64,000 nucleotides of DNA, taken from SHYR01 sp036013055 (lineage in GTDB: Bacteria > Chloroflexota > Dehalococcoidia > UBA2979). A program made the translations under genes and the position numbers. The stretch spans positions 48,641 to 112,640 of the forward strand of contig DASCQM010000001.1 of assembly GCA_036013055.1 (NCBI GenBank). The letters run 5' to 3'. This document shows positions 37,944-45,819 of the stretch, one piece after another (within the stretch, counting starts at the first letter, position 1; each line of letters opens with the position of its first letter). The notes beneath the pieces were generated by a model. It saw only the letters and a program-made list of their open reading frames with translations. It was not told where the DNA came from and searched no databases.

Positions 37944-38969
37944 CTAGAGCGAGCCGAGGACGCGGCTGGCCGCCGCGATCGCCTGATCGATGTCGGCGCT
38001 GTTCACATCGAGGTGCGTCACCATGCGGATGCGCGTCGGGCTCGTGCCGCTGCACGCGACGCCTTCCGCCGCCAACTGCTCACGGAACGCCGGACCGTCG
38101 ACGCCCTCAAGCTCGTAGAAGACGATGTTCGAGTCCACGCTCGCGGGGTCGAGCTTCACGTGCGGAAGACCCGCGAGGCCATCGGCGAGCCGACGCGCGT
38201 TCGCGTGGTCCCCGGCGAGTCGATCAACGTTGTGCTCAAGGGCGTAGAGCGCTGCCGCGGCGATCACTCCGGACTGCCGCATTCCGCCGCCGAGCTGACG
38301 TCGGATCGGGCGGGCCCGGTCGATGAAGTCCGCCGGGCCCGTGACAACCGATCCGACAGGCGCACCGAGTCCCTTCGAGAAGCAGAACGAGACGGTGTCT
38401 GCCTCGGCAGCAAGCGTCGCCGCGTCCGTCTCCAGCGCAGCGGCGGCGTTGAAGATGCGCGCGCCATCGATGTGCACCGCAGCGCCAGCGCCGCGTGCGA
38501 CCGCGATCACGTCACGCATCTCGGTCAGCGCGATTGCCGCGCCGCCGCAGCGATTCTGCGTGTTCTCGAGGCAGACGAGCGCGGTCGGCGGCGGCGTGCC
38601 AACCGGCCGTAGCGCGCCTTCGACGTCGGATGGGTCGATGCGCCCGCGGTCGTCGTTCGCGACGGTGCGCAGGCTGATCCCGCCGAGTGCCGATGCGCCG
38701 GTTGCTTCGTGGTGCAGGATGTGCGACTCGGAGCCGACGATCGCCTCGTCGCCGCGCCCGCAATGCGTGAGCAGCGCGACGAGGTTCGCCATCGTCCCGC
38801 TGGGGACGAAGAGCGCCGCCTCCTTGCCGATGCGCTCGGCGGCGGCCAGTTCCAGCGCCTGCACCGTCGGGTCGTCCCCAAGCACGTCGTCGCCGACCTC
38901 GGCGGTCGCCATCGCGTGTCGCATCTCGTCGCTGGGGCGGGTCACGGTGTCGGAACGGAGGTCAATCAT
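37944..38969 (-). CDS. ltaE: Low-specificity L-threonine aldolase
   Basis: PLP enzyme that splits threonine or allo-threonine to glycine and acetaldehyde; 341 residues. It begins MIDLRSDTVTRPSDEMR, the family start; FVPSGTMANLVAL and SHILHHEATG (His stacking on PLP) follow; the PLP Lys is in CFSKGLGAPVGS (about 200), and RRQLGGGMRQSG follows. ATG 38969 is chosen because the conserved N-terminus begins there. No close functional partner is adjacent. Confidence 0.94.
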   Translation of the reverse strand: MIDLRSDTVTRPSDEMRHAMATAEVGDDVLGDDPTVQALELAAAERIGKEAALFVPSGTMANLVALLTHCGRGDEAIVGSESHILHHEATGASALGGISLRTVANDDRGRIDPSDVEGALRPVGTPPPTALVCLENTQNRCGGAAIALTEMRDVIAVARGAGAAVHIDGARIFNAAAALETDAATLAAEADTVSFCFSKGLGAPVGSVVTGPADFIDRARPIRRQLGGGMRQSGVIAAAALYALEHNVDRLAGDHANARRLADGLAGLPHVKLDPASVDSNIVFYELEGVDGPAFREQLAAEGVACSGTSPTRIRMVTHLDVNSADIDQAIAAASRVLGSL

Positions 38970-39077
38970 GCGAGCAGTCACCGATCTCGTGTTGCGTCGA
39001 GCGTTCATCAGGCTCGCTCTGGGGACTATCGAAACAATGAAGGGCGCCGCGTCTTGCCGCCACCCGGCGAGTCGTGA

Positions 39078-39530
39078 CTACGTGCGCTCGGAAGGTTCGC
39101 GCTCCCAGAGAGTGTGAAAGCCTTCGCCACCGGTAATCGCGGCCGTGACCTCCAGCCGCTCGGCAGCCACGAGCTGGCTGAACGCCTGCTCTGACTGCGT
39201 GGCCAGGTCGACCCCGCCCAGCGCGACGAGGCGTGTCTCGATCCGCGACCAGATACCGGCATCGCGCATCGCCTGCGCCGGACGCGGCCAGCTGAAGACG
39301 GTGATCTGTTCCGGAAGCTGCATGTTCGGTCGCAGCTTCTGCAGCGAACGGTAGCGCTCCTCCGCCGACGAGACGCGCGGCACGATGCGGATCATCGGCG
39401 GGTCGCCCTCGGCGGTGCGGTTGTCGACGAGCAGCCGTCGCTCGACGCGGTCGAAACGCACGATGAACACCTCCGCGTCATCGATGACGCGGCGGATATC
39501 ATCCATGTCGATCCCGAAATCAGAGTCCAT
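39078..39530 (-). CDS. Hypothetical protein
   Basis: 150 residues with no recognised domain. It has a mixed alpha/beta pattern: VFIVRFDRVERRLLVDN, a Pro-containing strand MIRIVPRVSSAEERY, and IWSRIETRLVALGG near the middle. No signal peptide or membrane span. ATG 39530 is chosen over a longer frame because TACAAT lies nine bases before it and the region upstream belongs to ccdA read out of frame. Codon use resembles its neighbours, so it is probably a real, lineage-restricted gene. Confidence 0.65.
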   Translation of the reverse strand: MDSDFGIDMDDIRRVIDDAEVFIVRFDRVERRLLVDNRTAEGDPPMIRIVPRVSSAEERYRSLQKLRPNMQLPEQITVFSWPRPAQAMRDAGIWSRIETRLVALGGVDLATQSEQAFSQLVAAERLEVTAAITGGEGFHTLWEREPSERT

Positions 39531-39539
39531 ATGACGAAG

Positions 39540-39545
39540 ATTGTA
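39540..39545 (-). promoter_or_regulatory. -10-like element TACAAT of the hypothetical gene
   Basis: TACAAT (five of six) ends nine bases before ATG 39530. No Shine-Dalgarno is present. Confidence 0.4.
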
Positions 39546-39586
39546 GTGACCGTCGTGCCCGGGAGGCAACGCCTCGCGCGCCCCGG

Positions 39587-40411
39587 CTAGTGCGGCGCGG
39601 GCGCCTGGTATGTGCGATCGAGGTACGGAATGTGCACCAGTCCGGCGGCCTGCAGCCCCATCACGATCAGCACCGCCCCACCGACACGCGTCATCGTGTC
39701 GAGGTGCTGCTGCAGGAGGTTGCCAACGAGCCCGACCGAGGCACCAAGGATTGCGAAGACGAGCGTGAACCCGATCACGAAGGCGACGGCGTGCATGAAG
39801 ACACGTCGGCGGTCCGCCTGCGTGTCGCCGGTCCCATTCATCGCCTCCCCCGCGAGGTTCGCGAGATAGACCGGCACCAGCGGCAGCACGCACGGCGAGA
39901 GGAAGGAGACGATACCCCCGAAGAAGGCGATCGCCGGACCCGCGAGCCCATCAACGCCGGAGCTCAAGCCTTCCTCGGCGGACGCGGTCTGACCGAAGAA
40001 GAAGCCGAAGGACTGGAAGTAGCGATTGAGCTGCGAGAACTCGCCGAGCAACATCAGCGTACCGACGACGATGAACAGCGCACCCGCACCAATCATCAAC
40101 TTCGACATGTGTGGCTGAATCTGCCGCAGGCGAGGTGAAATCCAGCCGAAGAACGCGCCGAACGCGAGGAACCAGGCACCGAGCCCCAGCGAGTACGCGA
40201 CAAGCAGCAGCGCGCCCTGGTAGGCGTTGCCCGACGTCGCGGCCAGCGTCAGCACGACGCCGAGAATTGGGCCGATACACGGCGACCAGGCGATTGAGAA
40301 CGCCGAGCCGATCGCGAACGAGCGCGGGTAGCCGCTACCAAGCGCGCCGCGAACGCCTGCGAAGCGCTTCGCCGCCTGCTGGTCTGGTGCCGGGGTCGCT
40401 GTGGTCGCCAT
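39587..40411 (-). CDS. CcdA-type thiol-disulfide transporter with circularly permuted halves
   Basis: Membrane protein that passes reducing power across the membrane, as in cytochrome c maturation. 274 residues, about six spans. In ordinary CcdA the SPCVLPLVP half comes first and the PCIGP half second. Here the order is reversed: AFSIAWSPCIGPILGVVL is at about 40-57, followed by GALLLVAYSLGLG, and IVSFLSPCVLPLVPVYLANL is at about 160-180, followed by FVIGFTLVFAILGASVG and the IPYLDR end. Both redox cysteines are kept. A linker of about 25 residues joins the halves. ATG 40411 is the chosen start. No thioredoxin-like partner is adjacent. Confidence 0.88.
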   Translation of the reverse strand: MATTATPAPDQQAAKRFAGVRGALGSGYPRSFAIGSAFSIAWSPCIGPILGVVLTLAATSGNAYQGALLLVAYSLGLGAWFLAFGAFFGWISPRLRQIQPHMSKLMIGAGALFIVVGTLMLLGEFSQLNRYFQSFGFFFGQTASAEEGLSSGVDGLAGPAIAFFGGIVSFLSPCVLPLVPVYLANLAGEAMNGTGDTQADRRRVFMHAVAFVIGFTLVFAILGASVGLVGNLLQQHLDTMTRVGGAVLIVMGLQAAGLVHIPYLDRTYQAPAPH

Positions 40412-40527
40412 GCCATCTCTCTCGCGCACGTCCATTGTCGTACCGCTCGACCCCCTCGCGGGTGAGCGCACTCACGCAGCGATGTTATGAATCTGTGAAA
40501 TCTGGCGCGGTCATCACTGCGGCCCGG

Positions 40528-40728
40528 TCACTCCTCGATGCCCAGCAGGCGCCTGCGCGCCGCGTCGTACTGTTCCTTCGTGCGCGCCTCGCGGTTGAGC
40601 AGCCCCTTGAGCACGGGAGGTTCGATGCGCTCGCCATCAAGGAAGAAGGCGTGCAACCGGTCCAATTGCGTCTGCCACGCCTTCCAGGCCTCGCTGTATG
40701 CCTTGCGTGCGTCGCTGTCACTCACCAT
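40528..40728 (-). CDS. Small hypothetical helical protein
   Basis: 66 residues, mostly charged helix: KAYSEAWKAWQTQLDRLHAF and the C-terminal REARTKEQYDAARRRLLGIE. No domain recognised; no signal peptide. A TAGACT hexamer lies six bases before the ATG and there is no Shine-Dalgarno, like several other genes here. Composition and the clean stop argue for a real gene; the function is unknown. Confidence 0.6.
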   Translation of the reverse strand: MVSDSDARKAYSEAWKAWQTQLDRLHAFFLDGERIEPPVLKGLLNREARTKEQYDAARRRLLGIEE

Positions 40729-40734
40729 GGATCC

Positions 40735-40740
40735 AGTCTA
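40735..40740 (-). promoter_or_regulatory. -10-like element TAGACT of the small hypothetical gene
   Basis: TAGACT (four of six) ends six bases before ATG 40728; same spacing as at murE, modA and polA. Confidence 0.35.
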
Positions 40741-40784
40741 TCGAACCGCATCTGATCGGTCTGTGATCGCGTCACACGGTTCCG

Positions 40785-42095
40785 TCAGGCGCCCTCACGC
40801 ATTGCCGCCTTCTGCTCGCGATAGTCGGCGTAGCCGCCCGCGAATTCGGTGAGCTCTCCGTCGTCGAGTTCCACGACGCGGTCCACGACGCGGTCGACGA
40901 CGCGATCGAGGAAGTAGCGGTCGTGCGAGATCACGAAGACCGTGCCCGCGTAGTCATCGAGTGCTTGCTCAAGCAACTCGGCGGACGGGATGTCGAGGTT
41001 GTTCGTTGGCTCATCGAGCATCAGCAGGTTCGCGCCCATCAGCATCAGCTTCGCCATCTGCAGGCGGCTCTTCTCGCCGCCGCTCAACGTCGAGATCTGC
41101 TTCCCCGCGAGTTGATGGTCGAAGAGGAATCCCCCGAGAAACCCGTAGGCCTCGCCCTCCGACATCGACTTCATACGCCGCACCTCATCGACCGGCGTGC
41201 TGTCGAACCGCAGCGTCTCGTGCTCCTGCGCGTAGTAGCCGACAGAGATGCTCGGGCCGAGCTTCGACTGGCCCTCGGTCGGCTCCTCTTCGCCGAGGAC
41301 CGTGTGGAACAGCACGGACTTGCCGGACCCGTTCGGCCCGACCAGCCCGACGCGCTCGCCGGCGGAGATCAGCAGATCGAGCCCGCTCAGCACCGCCGTC
41401 TGATCGAACCGTTTGTGCAGCCCGATCAACTCCAGCACCTTGCGGCTGCCACGCTCCGACGTGAGCCGCAGCCCCATCTGCCGGCGCTTGATCACCGGCG
41501 CCGGAGTGCGATCCATCTTCTCAAGCCGCTTCTCCATGCTCTTCCAGCGGCGCACCATCTTCACGTTCTGCCCGCTGGTGCTGAAGTCCTTCATCCGCTG
41601 AATCGACTGCTCAAGACGCGCGGCCTCGCGATTCTCGAGGACATGGTCCTTCTGCTGCTTGAGGAGCTGCGACTGCTTCTCGTGCGCGTACTCGGAGTAG
41701 TTCCCCGCGAAGACCGTGAGTTGTGGGCGGCCCGGGTGGAGGCCGCTCAAGTCCAGCTCGGCGATCGAGTCGACGAGCACATCGAGCAGGTAGCGGTCGT
41801 GCGAGATGATCACGACCGCGCCGGGGTGTCGTGAGATCACGCGCTCGAGCCGCGCCTTGCTCGCGAGATCGAGGTGGTTGTCCGGCTCGTCGAGCAGCAG
41901 GATGCTCGGTTGCGTGACCAGGACGCGCGCCAGCCCGACCATCTTGCGTTGCCCGCCACTGAGCGCCCCGGTCGGCACGTCGAAGAGATCGGGACCGACG
42001 CCGAGATCACGCAACGCGCTCTCGGCGCGGCCACGGAAGTTCAGGCCACCGCGACGCTCGAAGTCGTCGAGCAGTCGCGTGTGCGCCTCCATCAC
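40785..42095 (-). CDS. ABC-F ATPase, C-terminal fragment after an in-frame TGA
   Basis: Second piece of a ribosome-associated ABC-F protein (the family that rescues stalled ribosomes or protects them from antibiotics). It contains the signature LSGGQRKMVGLARVL and Walker B LLLDEPDNHLDL of domain 1, the charged interdomain linker (QLLKQQKDHVLENREAARLE), and all of domain 2 with GPNGSGKSV, STLSGGEKSR and DEPTNNLD. It is in the same frame as 42105-42461 with only TGA (42107-42105) between, so one ancestral gene of about 558 residues is broken at codon 119. GTG 42095 could restart translation. A 12-base tandem repeat encodes DRVV three times near its end. Confidence 0.85.
   Translation of the reverse strand: MMEAHTRLLDDFERRGGLNFRGRAESALRDLGVGPDLFDVPTGALSGGQRKMVGLARVLVTQPSILLLDEPDNHLDLASKARLERVISRHPGAVVIISHDRYLLDVLVDSIAELDLSGLHPGRPQLTVFAGNYSEYAHEKQSQLLKQQKDHVLENREAARLEQSIQRMKDFSTSGQNVKMVRRWKSMEKRLEKMDRTPAPVIKRRQMGLRLTSERGSRKVLELIGLHKRFDQTAVLSGLDLLISAGERVGLVGPNGSGKSVLFHTVLGEEEPTEGQSKLGPSISVGYYAQEHETLRFDSTPVDEVRRMKSMSEGEAYGFLGGFLFDHQLAGKQISTLSGGEKSRLQMAKLMLMGANLLMLDEPTNNLDIPSAELLEQALDDYAGTVFVISHDRYFLDRVVDRVVDRVVELDDGELTEFAGGYADYREQKAAMREGA
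40872..40907. repeat. Three tandem 12-base units in the ABC-F gene
   Basis: Three near-identical 12-mers encoding Asp-Arg-Val-Val in tandem on the minus strand; ABC-F homologues usually have one such unit, so slippage expansion is likely. Confidence 0.6.
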
Positions 42096-42104
42096 CTCGG
42101 CCAG

Positions 42105-42461
42105 TCACTCCTCGTCTTCGTAGACCGCGGGCTGCCCCATGCTCGCCTCGTGCCGCTGTAGCTCCGCCTCGATTGCGGCGAGTTCATCGTCGGCGGCCAG
42201 TACCTCGTCGAGAGCGGTGCGGTCAGCGTCGAACTCCGGCGTCTGCGCGAGATAGCCGATCGTGACGTCGCGCGAGCGGATCACGGACCCACCGTCCGTC
42301 TCTTCCTCGCCGATGATCAGCTTCAGCAGCGTCGACTTCCCCGCCCCGTTCGGGCCGACGAGACCGATCACCTCGTCATCCTGGATCTCCCACGAGACGC
42401 CCTGAAGCACCGGCCGGGCGCCGAAGTATTTGGTGACATTCGAGAGCGCGAGAGAAATCAC
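42105..42461 (-). CDS. ABC-F ATPase, N-terminal fragment ending at an in-frame TGA
   Basis: 118 residues: start of nucleotide-binding domain 1 with VTKYFGARPVLQGVSWEIQD, Walker A GLVGPNGAGKST (about 33-44) and the Q-loop IGYLAQTPEFD. It ends VYEDEE then TGA, and the following codons continue the same protein (LAEVMEAHTR). TGG to TGA is the simplest origin. Alone, this piece lacks the signature and Walker B and could not hydrolyse ATP. Pseudogene, recoding or sequencing error remain possible. Confidence 0.85.
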   Translation of the reverse strand: MISLALSNVTKYFGARPVLQGVSWEIQDDEVIGLVGPNGAGKSTLLKLIIGEEETDGGSVIRSRDVTIGYLAQTPEFDADRTALDEVLAADDELAAIEAELQRHEASMGQPAVYEDEE

Positions 42462-42626
42462 GTGGGGGCCTCGGTCCGTCAGTCGATCGTACCAGCGTGA
42501 ACGCCGGGATCGAGGTTCGCCGCGAGCAGTCTCGAACGAGATTCGTCACTTCGTCGGCGCTGGTTGGAGACATCGCCCACTCGCGACGATGATCCATGCG
42601 TATCCACCGGGGAGTTGGCGACGACG

Positions 42627-43286
42627 ATGGTCCAGGCAAACGACGACGACGCGCGCAACGAGGAACCCGCTGCTGAGCCGGGCGAAGAGCCCGCGGCTGG
42701 TGCCAGGAACAACTACGGCGACACTGACGATGCGCCCGACGATGAGGCTGACCAGGAACCTGCGGAGGGCGGCGGCAGAGCTGCCATCCTCGCGCGCGTC
42801 CCGACGCTCGGACGCCCGCTCGCGATCGGGGGCGGCAGCGCGTTGCTGCTCATCTGGACGATGCTGCTCTGGCAGCTCTCCGGGTCGTTCTCCGAGCTGA
42901 GCGCCTCGGCTCAGACGATCGCCCATCAGGTCGAAGCGGCTTCGACCGTCGCATCGGAAGCCGCGTCAGGCGTCGCCGCAGTCGAGCGCGCCGATACGTC
43001 GTCGGCTCATGCCGAAGCGACCGTAGTCGCCGACCTGCGCGTCAATCTCGAGTCCACGCCGCAGCCACTCCCGACGCCCGAACCAACGCCGGAGCCGACG
43101 CCCGACCCGTCGCTGCTGCTCGGCGAACCGATCGTCACCCGCGGCCTCGACCTCTGGAATTGCAGCGACTTCGAGACGTGGGAGCAGGCGCTGACGGTCT
43201 ACGAGGCGAATCTGCCCAACGACCCGAATCTGCTCGACTTCCTCAATACCGGCGTGCCATGCCAGTACCTGCGGGCGGCGGACTGA
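42627..43286 (+). CDS. Single-span membrane protein with Excalibur-like C-terminus
   Basis: 219 residues. Acidic N-terminus (about 1-55), one membrane span (about 70-88, LAIGGGSALLLIWTMLLW), a helical stretch (about 90-125), a PTPEP-rich linker (about 150-165) and a C-terminal 45 residues reading LWNCSDFETWEQALTVYEAN and ending GVPCQYL. That end resembles the Excalibur domain (CSDFxT...Cys), but the Ca-binding DxDxDG is replaced by DFLNTG. ATG 42627 is chosen; TTG 42564 is also open. Probably surface-exposed. The function is unknown. Confidence 0.68.
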   Translation: MVQANDDDARNEEPAAEPGEEPAAGARNNYGDTDDAPDDEADQEPAEGGGRAAILARVPTLGRPLAIGGGSALLLIWTMLLWQLSGSFSELSASAQTIAHQVEAASTVASEAASGVAAVERADTSSAHAEATVVADLRVNLESTPQPLPTPEPTPEPTPDPSLLLGEPIVTRGLDLWNCSDFETWEQALTVYEANLPNDPNLLDFLNTGVPCQYLRAAD

Positions 43287-43340
43287 CGCACAGGCGATTC
43301 GTAGGCACCGCGAGCGACGGGCAGACACGGCGACCGGGTA

Positions 43341-43634
43341 CTACGGAAGCGCGGCGGTGATCGACGCGGTCTCTTCCTCCGTAAACGCGCGGAGGGTCGT
43401 CGTGGTCACGTTGCCGCGCGCACCCTGCGCGAGCAGGAACCCGGCGGCAGTCTCGTCATCAGGCACTTCGGCGAGTGCGATGAAGTCATATTCGCCCATC
43501 GTGAGATAGAAGAAGATCATCCGCCCGCCGGCGTCCTTCAGCGCATCCTTTGCAGCCTGCAGTCGGTCAGTTGTGTTCTTCGCATCCTTGATTCCCTGCT
43601 CGGTGTACTTCCCGAGGATCGCGTAGCTTGGCAT
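43341..43634 (-). CDS. GYD domain protein
   Basis: 97 residues matching the GYD family of small ferredoxin-fold proteins: MPSYAILGKYTEQGIKDAKN, a GGRMIFFYLTMGEYDFIALA core with the Gly-Glu-Tyr-Asp signature, and a C-terminal NVTTTTLRAF strand. The biochemical role of the family is not established. ATG 43634 has GAAGGGA about ten bases upstream. Confidence 0.85.
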   Translation of the reverse strand: MPSYAILGKYTEQGIKDAKNTTDRLQAAKDALKDAGGRMIFFYLTMGEYDFIALAEVPDDETAAGFLLAQGARGNVTTTTLRAFTEEETASITAALP

Positions 43635-43728
43635 CGCAATGTCCCTTCATCACGTTCGTACTTGACGCGGATAGTACGCCGCAGTGAGGGCGAGTCAAGA
43701 CGAGGGAAAGCCGTGATACGGCGAACCG

Positions 43729-44490
43729 CTAGGATTCAGTATCGATTCCCGCGCAGGCAAGCAAGCTCGGAATTGTGGTTCGCAGCATCTGCGCTGACTT
43801 GAGCCCGCGAGTGGGGTTGGCAAACGGACCGTTCTCGCTCGCGCCGTCCGCGGCCCCGACGTGATGGTAGCCGAATGTTGTCGCGCGGCTGCTCGCCTCG
43901 CCGACCAGTTCGGCGAGGCCGCCATCCGGCGGCAGATCAAACACGTCACGCAGCGGCAGCGGAAGATCCAGGCCATTGACGAATTCACGCCCGAGGTCAT
44001 GAGCAGTCGCGGCACCACCCTTGGCTGACTGCCCGCTTCTCAGGAGATGCAGATAGCCGATCTCCGCAACGAGTCCTGCCGCCAGCGCCCACTGCTCGTA
44101 CTGACCGTGCTTGGCCGCGAGCTGCCACGACAGCACCGCGACCGCCATCGCGCGCTGCCAGAACGGGTGCTCAGCCACGTCGGCACCTTCGCTCCCGCAG
44201 GCGAGCACGAACGAGCGCGCGAGACCGTAGCCACGGACGAGATCGAAGCCGCTCTCGTCAATCGCATCACGCATCGTCAGCGGCGGTCGCGAGGGGGCAT
44301 CCGTGCCATACGCACTGCGAATGTGACGCGCGATGTCGAGGTCGCGGCCGCCGATTTCAGCCAGTCGCTGGTGAGCCTGCCGGTCGTCCTCGTTCAGCAT
44401 CGTCAGATCGCTGAACAGCGATCCCCAGTACTGGTCCCACGCGATCAGATCGCTCGCCGCGCCCTCAGTTGGATGTCTGCCCTCGTTCAT
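43729..44490 (-). CDS. Hypothetical protein, weak HDOD-like similarity
   Basis: 253 residues, mainly helical. The segment FWQRAMAVAVLSWQLAAKHG followed by AGLVAEIGYLHLL (about 108-150) recalls the FW...GLLHDIG pattern of HDOD domains, but the His-Asp pair is absent (VAEIG), as in many HDOD signalling proteins. The N-terminal RLAEIGGRDLDIARHI fits the first HDOD helices. Assignment is tentative. It has no operon partner: 43341-43634 lies 94 bases further and the cupredoxin gene 44 bases upstream has its own signals. Confidence 0.55.
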   Translation of the reverse strand: MNEGRHPTEGAASDLIAWDQYWGSLFSDLTMLNEDDRQAHQRLAEIGGRDLDIARHIRSAYGTDAPSRPPLTMRDAIDESGFDLVRGYGLARSFVLACGSEGADVAEHPFWQRAMAVAVLSWQLAAKHGQYEQWALAAGLVAEIGYLHLLRSGQSAKGGAATAHDLGREFVNGLDLPLPLRDVFDLPPDGGLAELVGEASSRATTFGYHHVGAADGASENGPFANPTRGLKSAQMLRTTIPSLLACAGIDTES

Positions 44491-44534
44491 TGATCGAGTA
44501 TCGACTGCCGGCGGCGTCGACGGATCGCGATCCG

Positions 44535-45392
44535 TTACTCGACGTTCAGCGCGCGCACCATTCCACCGACGAAGTGCGGCACTCCGGTCGGGCTGGGAAT
44601 GAAGCAGATCAGCGCGTAGCTGCCAGCGTCAAGGTCCAGCGTTCCCACCTGGCTGACGCCCGGCAAGACACCCTGGACATCGCCGACCGGCGCGAACGGC
44701 GGCGGGCCGGTGGGCGCTTCCGTGCTCGCGAGCGCGCCCATGAACTGCTCAAACGTGATTCCATCGAGCCGGAAGACGTTCACCTCGTGCGGCTCAGCGC
44801 CGTCGTTCGTGAACTCGATCGTGACCTCGCCAGCATCCACCGACGCCGGTGCGTCGAAGGAGTACGAGACACCCGCGCCGTCGTCGAGCCCGATCACCGT
44901 AATGTCGGCCTCCGGGAGATCAGCTTCGACTACGTCACCGCCGACCTCGACCGTCGTTGCCATCCCCTTCGCGAAGTGCGGCACACCATCGGTGTCAGGG
45001 ACGAAGCAGAGCAGCGCGTACGTGCCTGCTGGCAAGTCGTCGGTCACCGAACCGCTGAGGCCGGGAGCGAGCTGACCCACTCCGCCCGCGAATCGCGCCC
45101 ACTCGGGGAACGGTGCGCCTTCCTCGACGGCGGCCAGACCGCCCATCAGTTCGCCGAGCGTGTGGCCATCGATCTGGACAAGCTGAACGTGGTGAACCTG
45201 TTCGCCCACGTTTTCCAGGATGATTTCGTTGGTCCCCGCCTGGAACTCGCCGGACAGAGTGAAGGAGAATTCTCCCCCCTCGATCGTGACGACGTTTGGC
45301 GTCGCTTCATCATCGCTGCACGCCGCGATCGTGAGTACCAACGCGAGTGCCAATACGGGTAGTAGTCGAGCAATCCTTATCTGTGTTCCCAT
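44535..45392 (-). CDS. Lipoprotein with two cupredoxin-like domains
   Basis: 285 residues. Signal peptide with lipobox LTIAAC (Cys at about 25), then two homologous domains of about 125 residues. Each has an early His (EQVHHVQLV; AEPHEVNVF) and a late Cys-His-Met set (CFVPDTDGVPHFAKGM; CFIPSPTGVPHFVGGM), the ligand order of type 1 copper proteins. Two electron-transfer copper sites on the outer face of the membrane are therefore possible. ATG 45392 sits two bases after GGAGG, which is itself in a hairpin; TTG 45401 is an alternative start. Confidence 0.8.
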   Translation of the reverse strand: MGTQIRIARLLPVLALALVLTIAACSDDEATPNVVTIEGGEFSFTLSGEFQAGTNEIILENVGEQVHHVQLVQIDGHTLGELMGGLAAVEEGAPFPEWARFAGGVGQLAPGLSGSVTDDLPAGTYALLCFVPDTDGVPHFAKGMATTVEVGGDVVEADLPEADITVIGLDDGAGVSYSFDAPASVDAGEVTIEFTNDGAEPHEVNVFRLDGITFEQFMGALASTEAPTGPPPFAPVGDVQGVLPGVSQVGTLDLDAGSYALICFIPSPTGVPHFVGGMVRALNVE

Positions 45393-45394
45393 CC

Positions 45395-45410
45395 CCTCCA
45401 AGTTTGGAGG
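45395..45410 (-). promoter_or_regulatory. 16-base palindrome masking the cupredoxin ribosome site
   Basis: CCTCCAAACTTGGAGG on the minus strand is self-complementary and includes the only Shine-Dalgarno near ATG 45392. Folding would hide it. Confidence 0.4.
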
Positions 45411-45539
45411 GCACTCTGCTGTCTGACGGAGTCAGGGTCAAGCCTGTCCCACACCCGTTTGGCCATCACCGGGTTCGGAATCGGCGAGCGGATCCGCGGC
45501 GACAGGGATGGCTCGGCCAGACGAAGGATCCCCGGATCA

Positions 45540-45569
45540 CCGAGAGCGGCCCACGCGGGCCGCTCTCGG
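45540..45569 (-). terminator. 13-bp hairpin downstream of tRNA-Glu(CTC)
   Basis: CCGAGAGCGGCCC and its perfect complement with a 4-base loop lie 12 bases past the tRNA 3' end. No T-run follows, so it could be a terminator of the non-canonical type or a processing signal. Confidence 0.5.
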
Positions 45570-45581
45570 ATACGAATCGCT

Positions 45582-45658
45582 TGGTGCCGCATAGGGGATT
45601 CGAACCCCTGATCTCCGCCTTGAGAGGGCGGTGTCCTGGGCCACTAGACGAATGCGGC
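45582..45658 (-). tRNA. tRNA-Glu (anticodon CTC)
   Basis: Full cloverleaf: acceptor GCCGCAT with ATGCGGC, anticodon stem CCGCC/GGCGG around CTCTCAA (anticodon CTC, reads GAG), T-loop GTTCGAATC, discriminator A and encoded CCA. A second tRNA-Glu with TTC lies at 48160. Confidence 0.95.
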
Positions 45659-45819
45659 GCCGCAGACCAATCACGTTACTAGCGCCTCGCGTGGCCCTCA
45701 AGTGGGTTCCGCACTACTTCCGCGCCCCGAAGCGCGCCGCTTCCGGCAGGGAGCACGATCCGATGTGATTGCGACTCATCCGGCTGGCTCGTAGCTTGTG
45801 GGCGGAGGCGGAGGGCATC

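Noticed and set aside
42105..42107. TGA in the ABC-F gene as selenocysteine
   Set aside because: Although UGA seems to be recoded at 50386, this site is not a redox position, homologues have no Cys there as far as known, and no hairpin follows.
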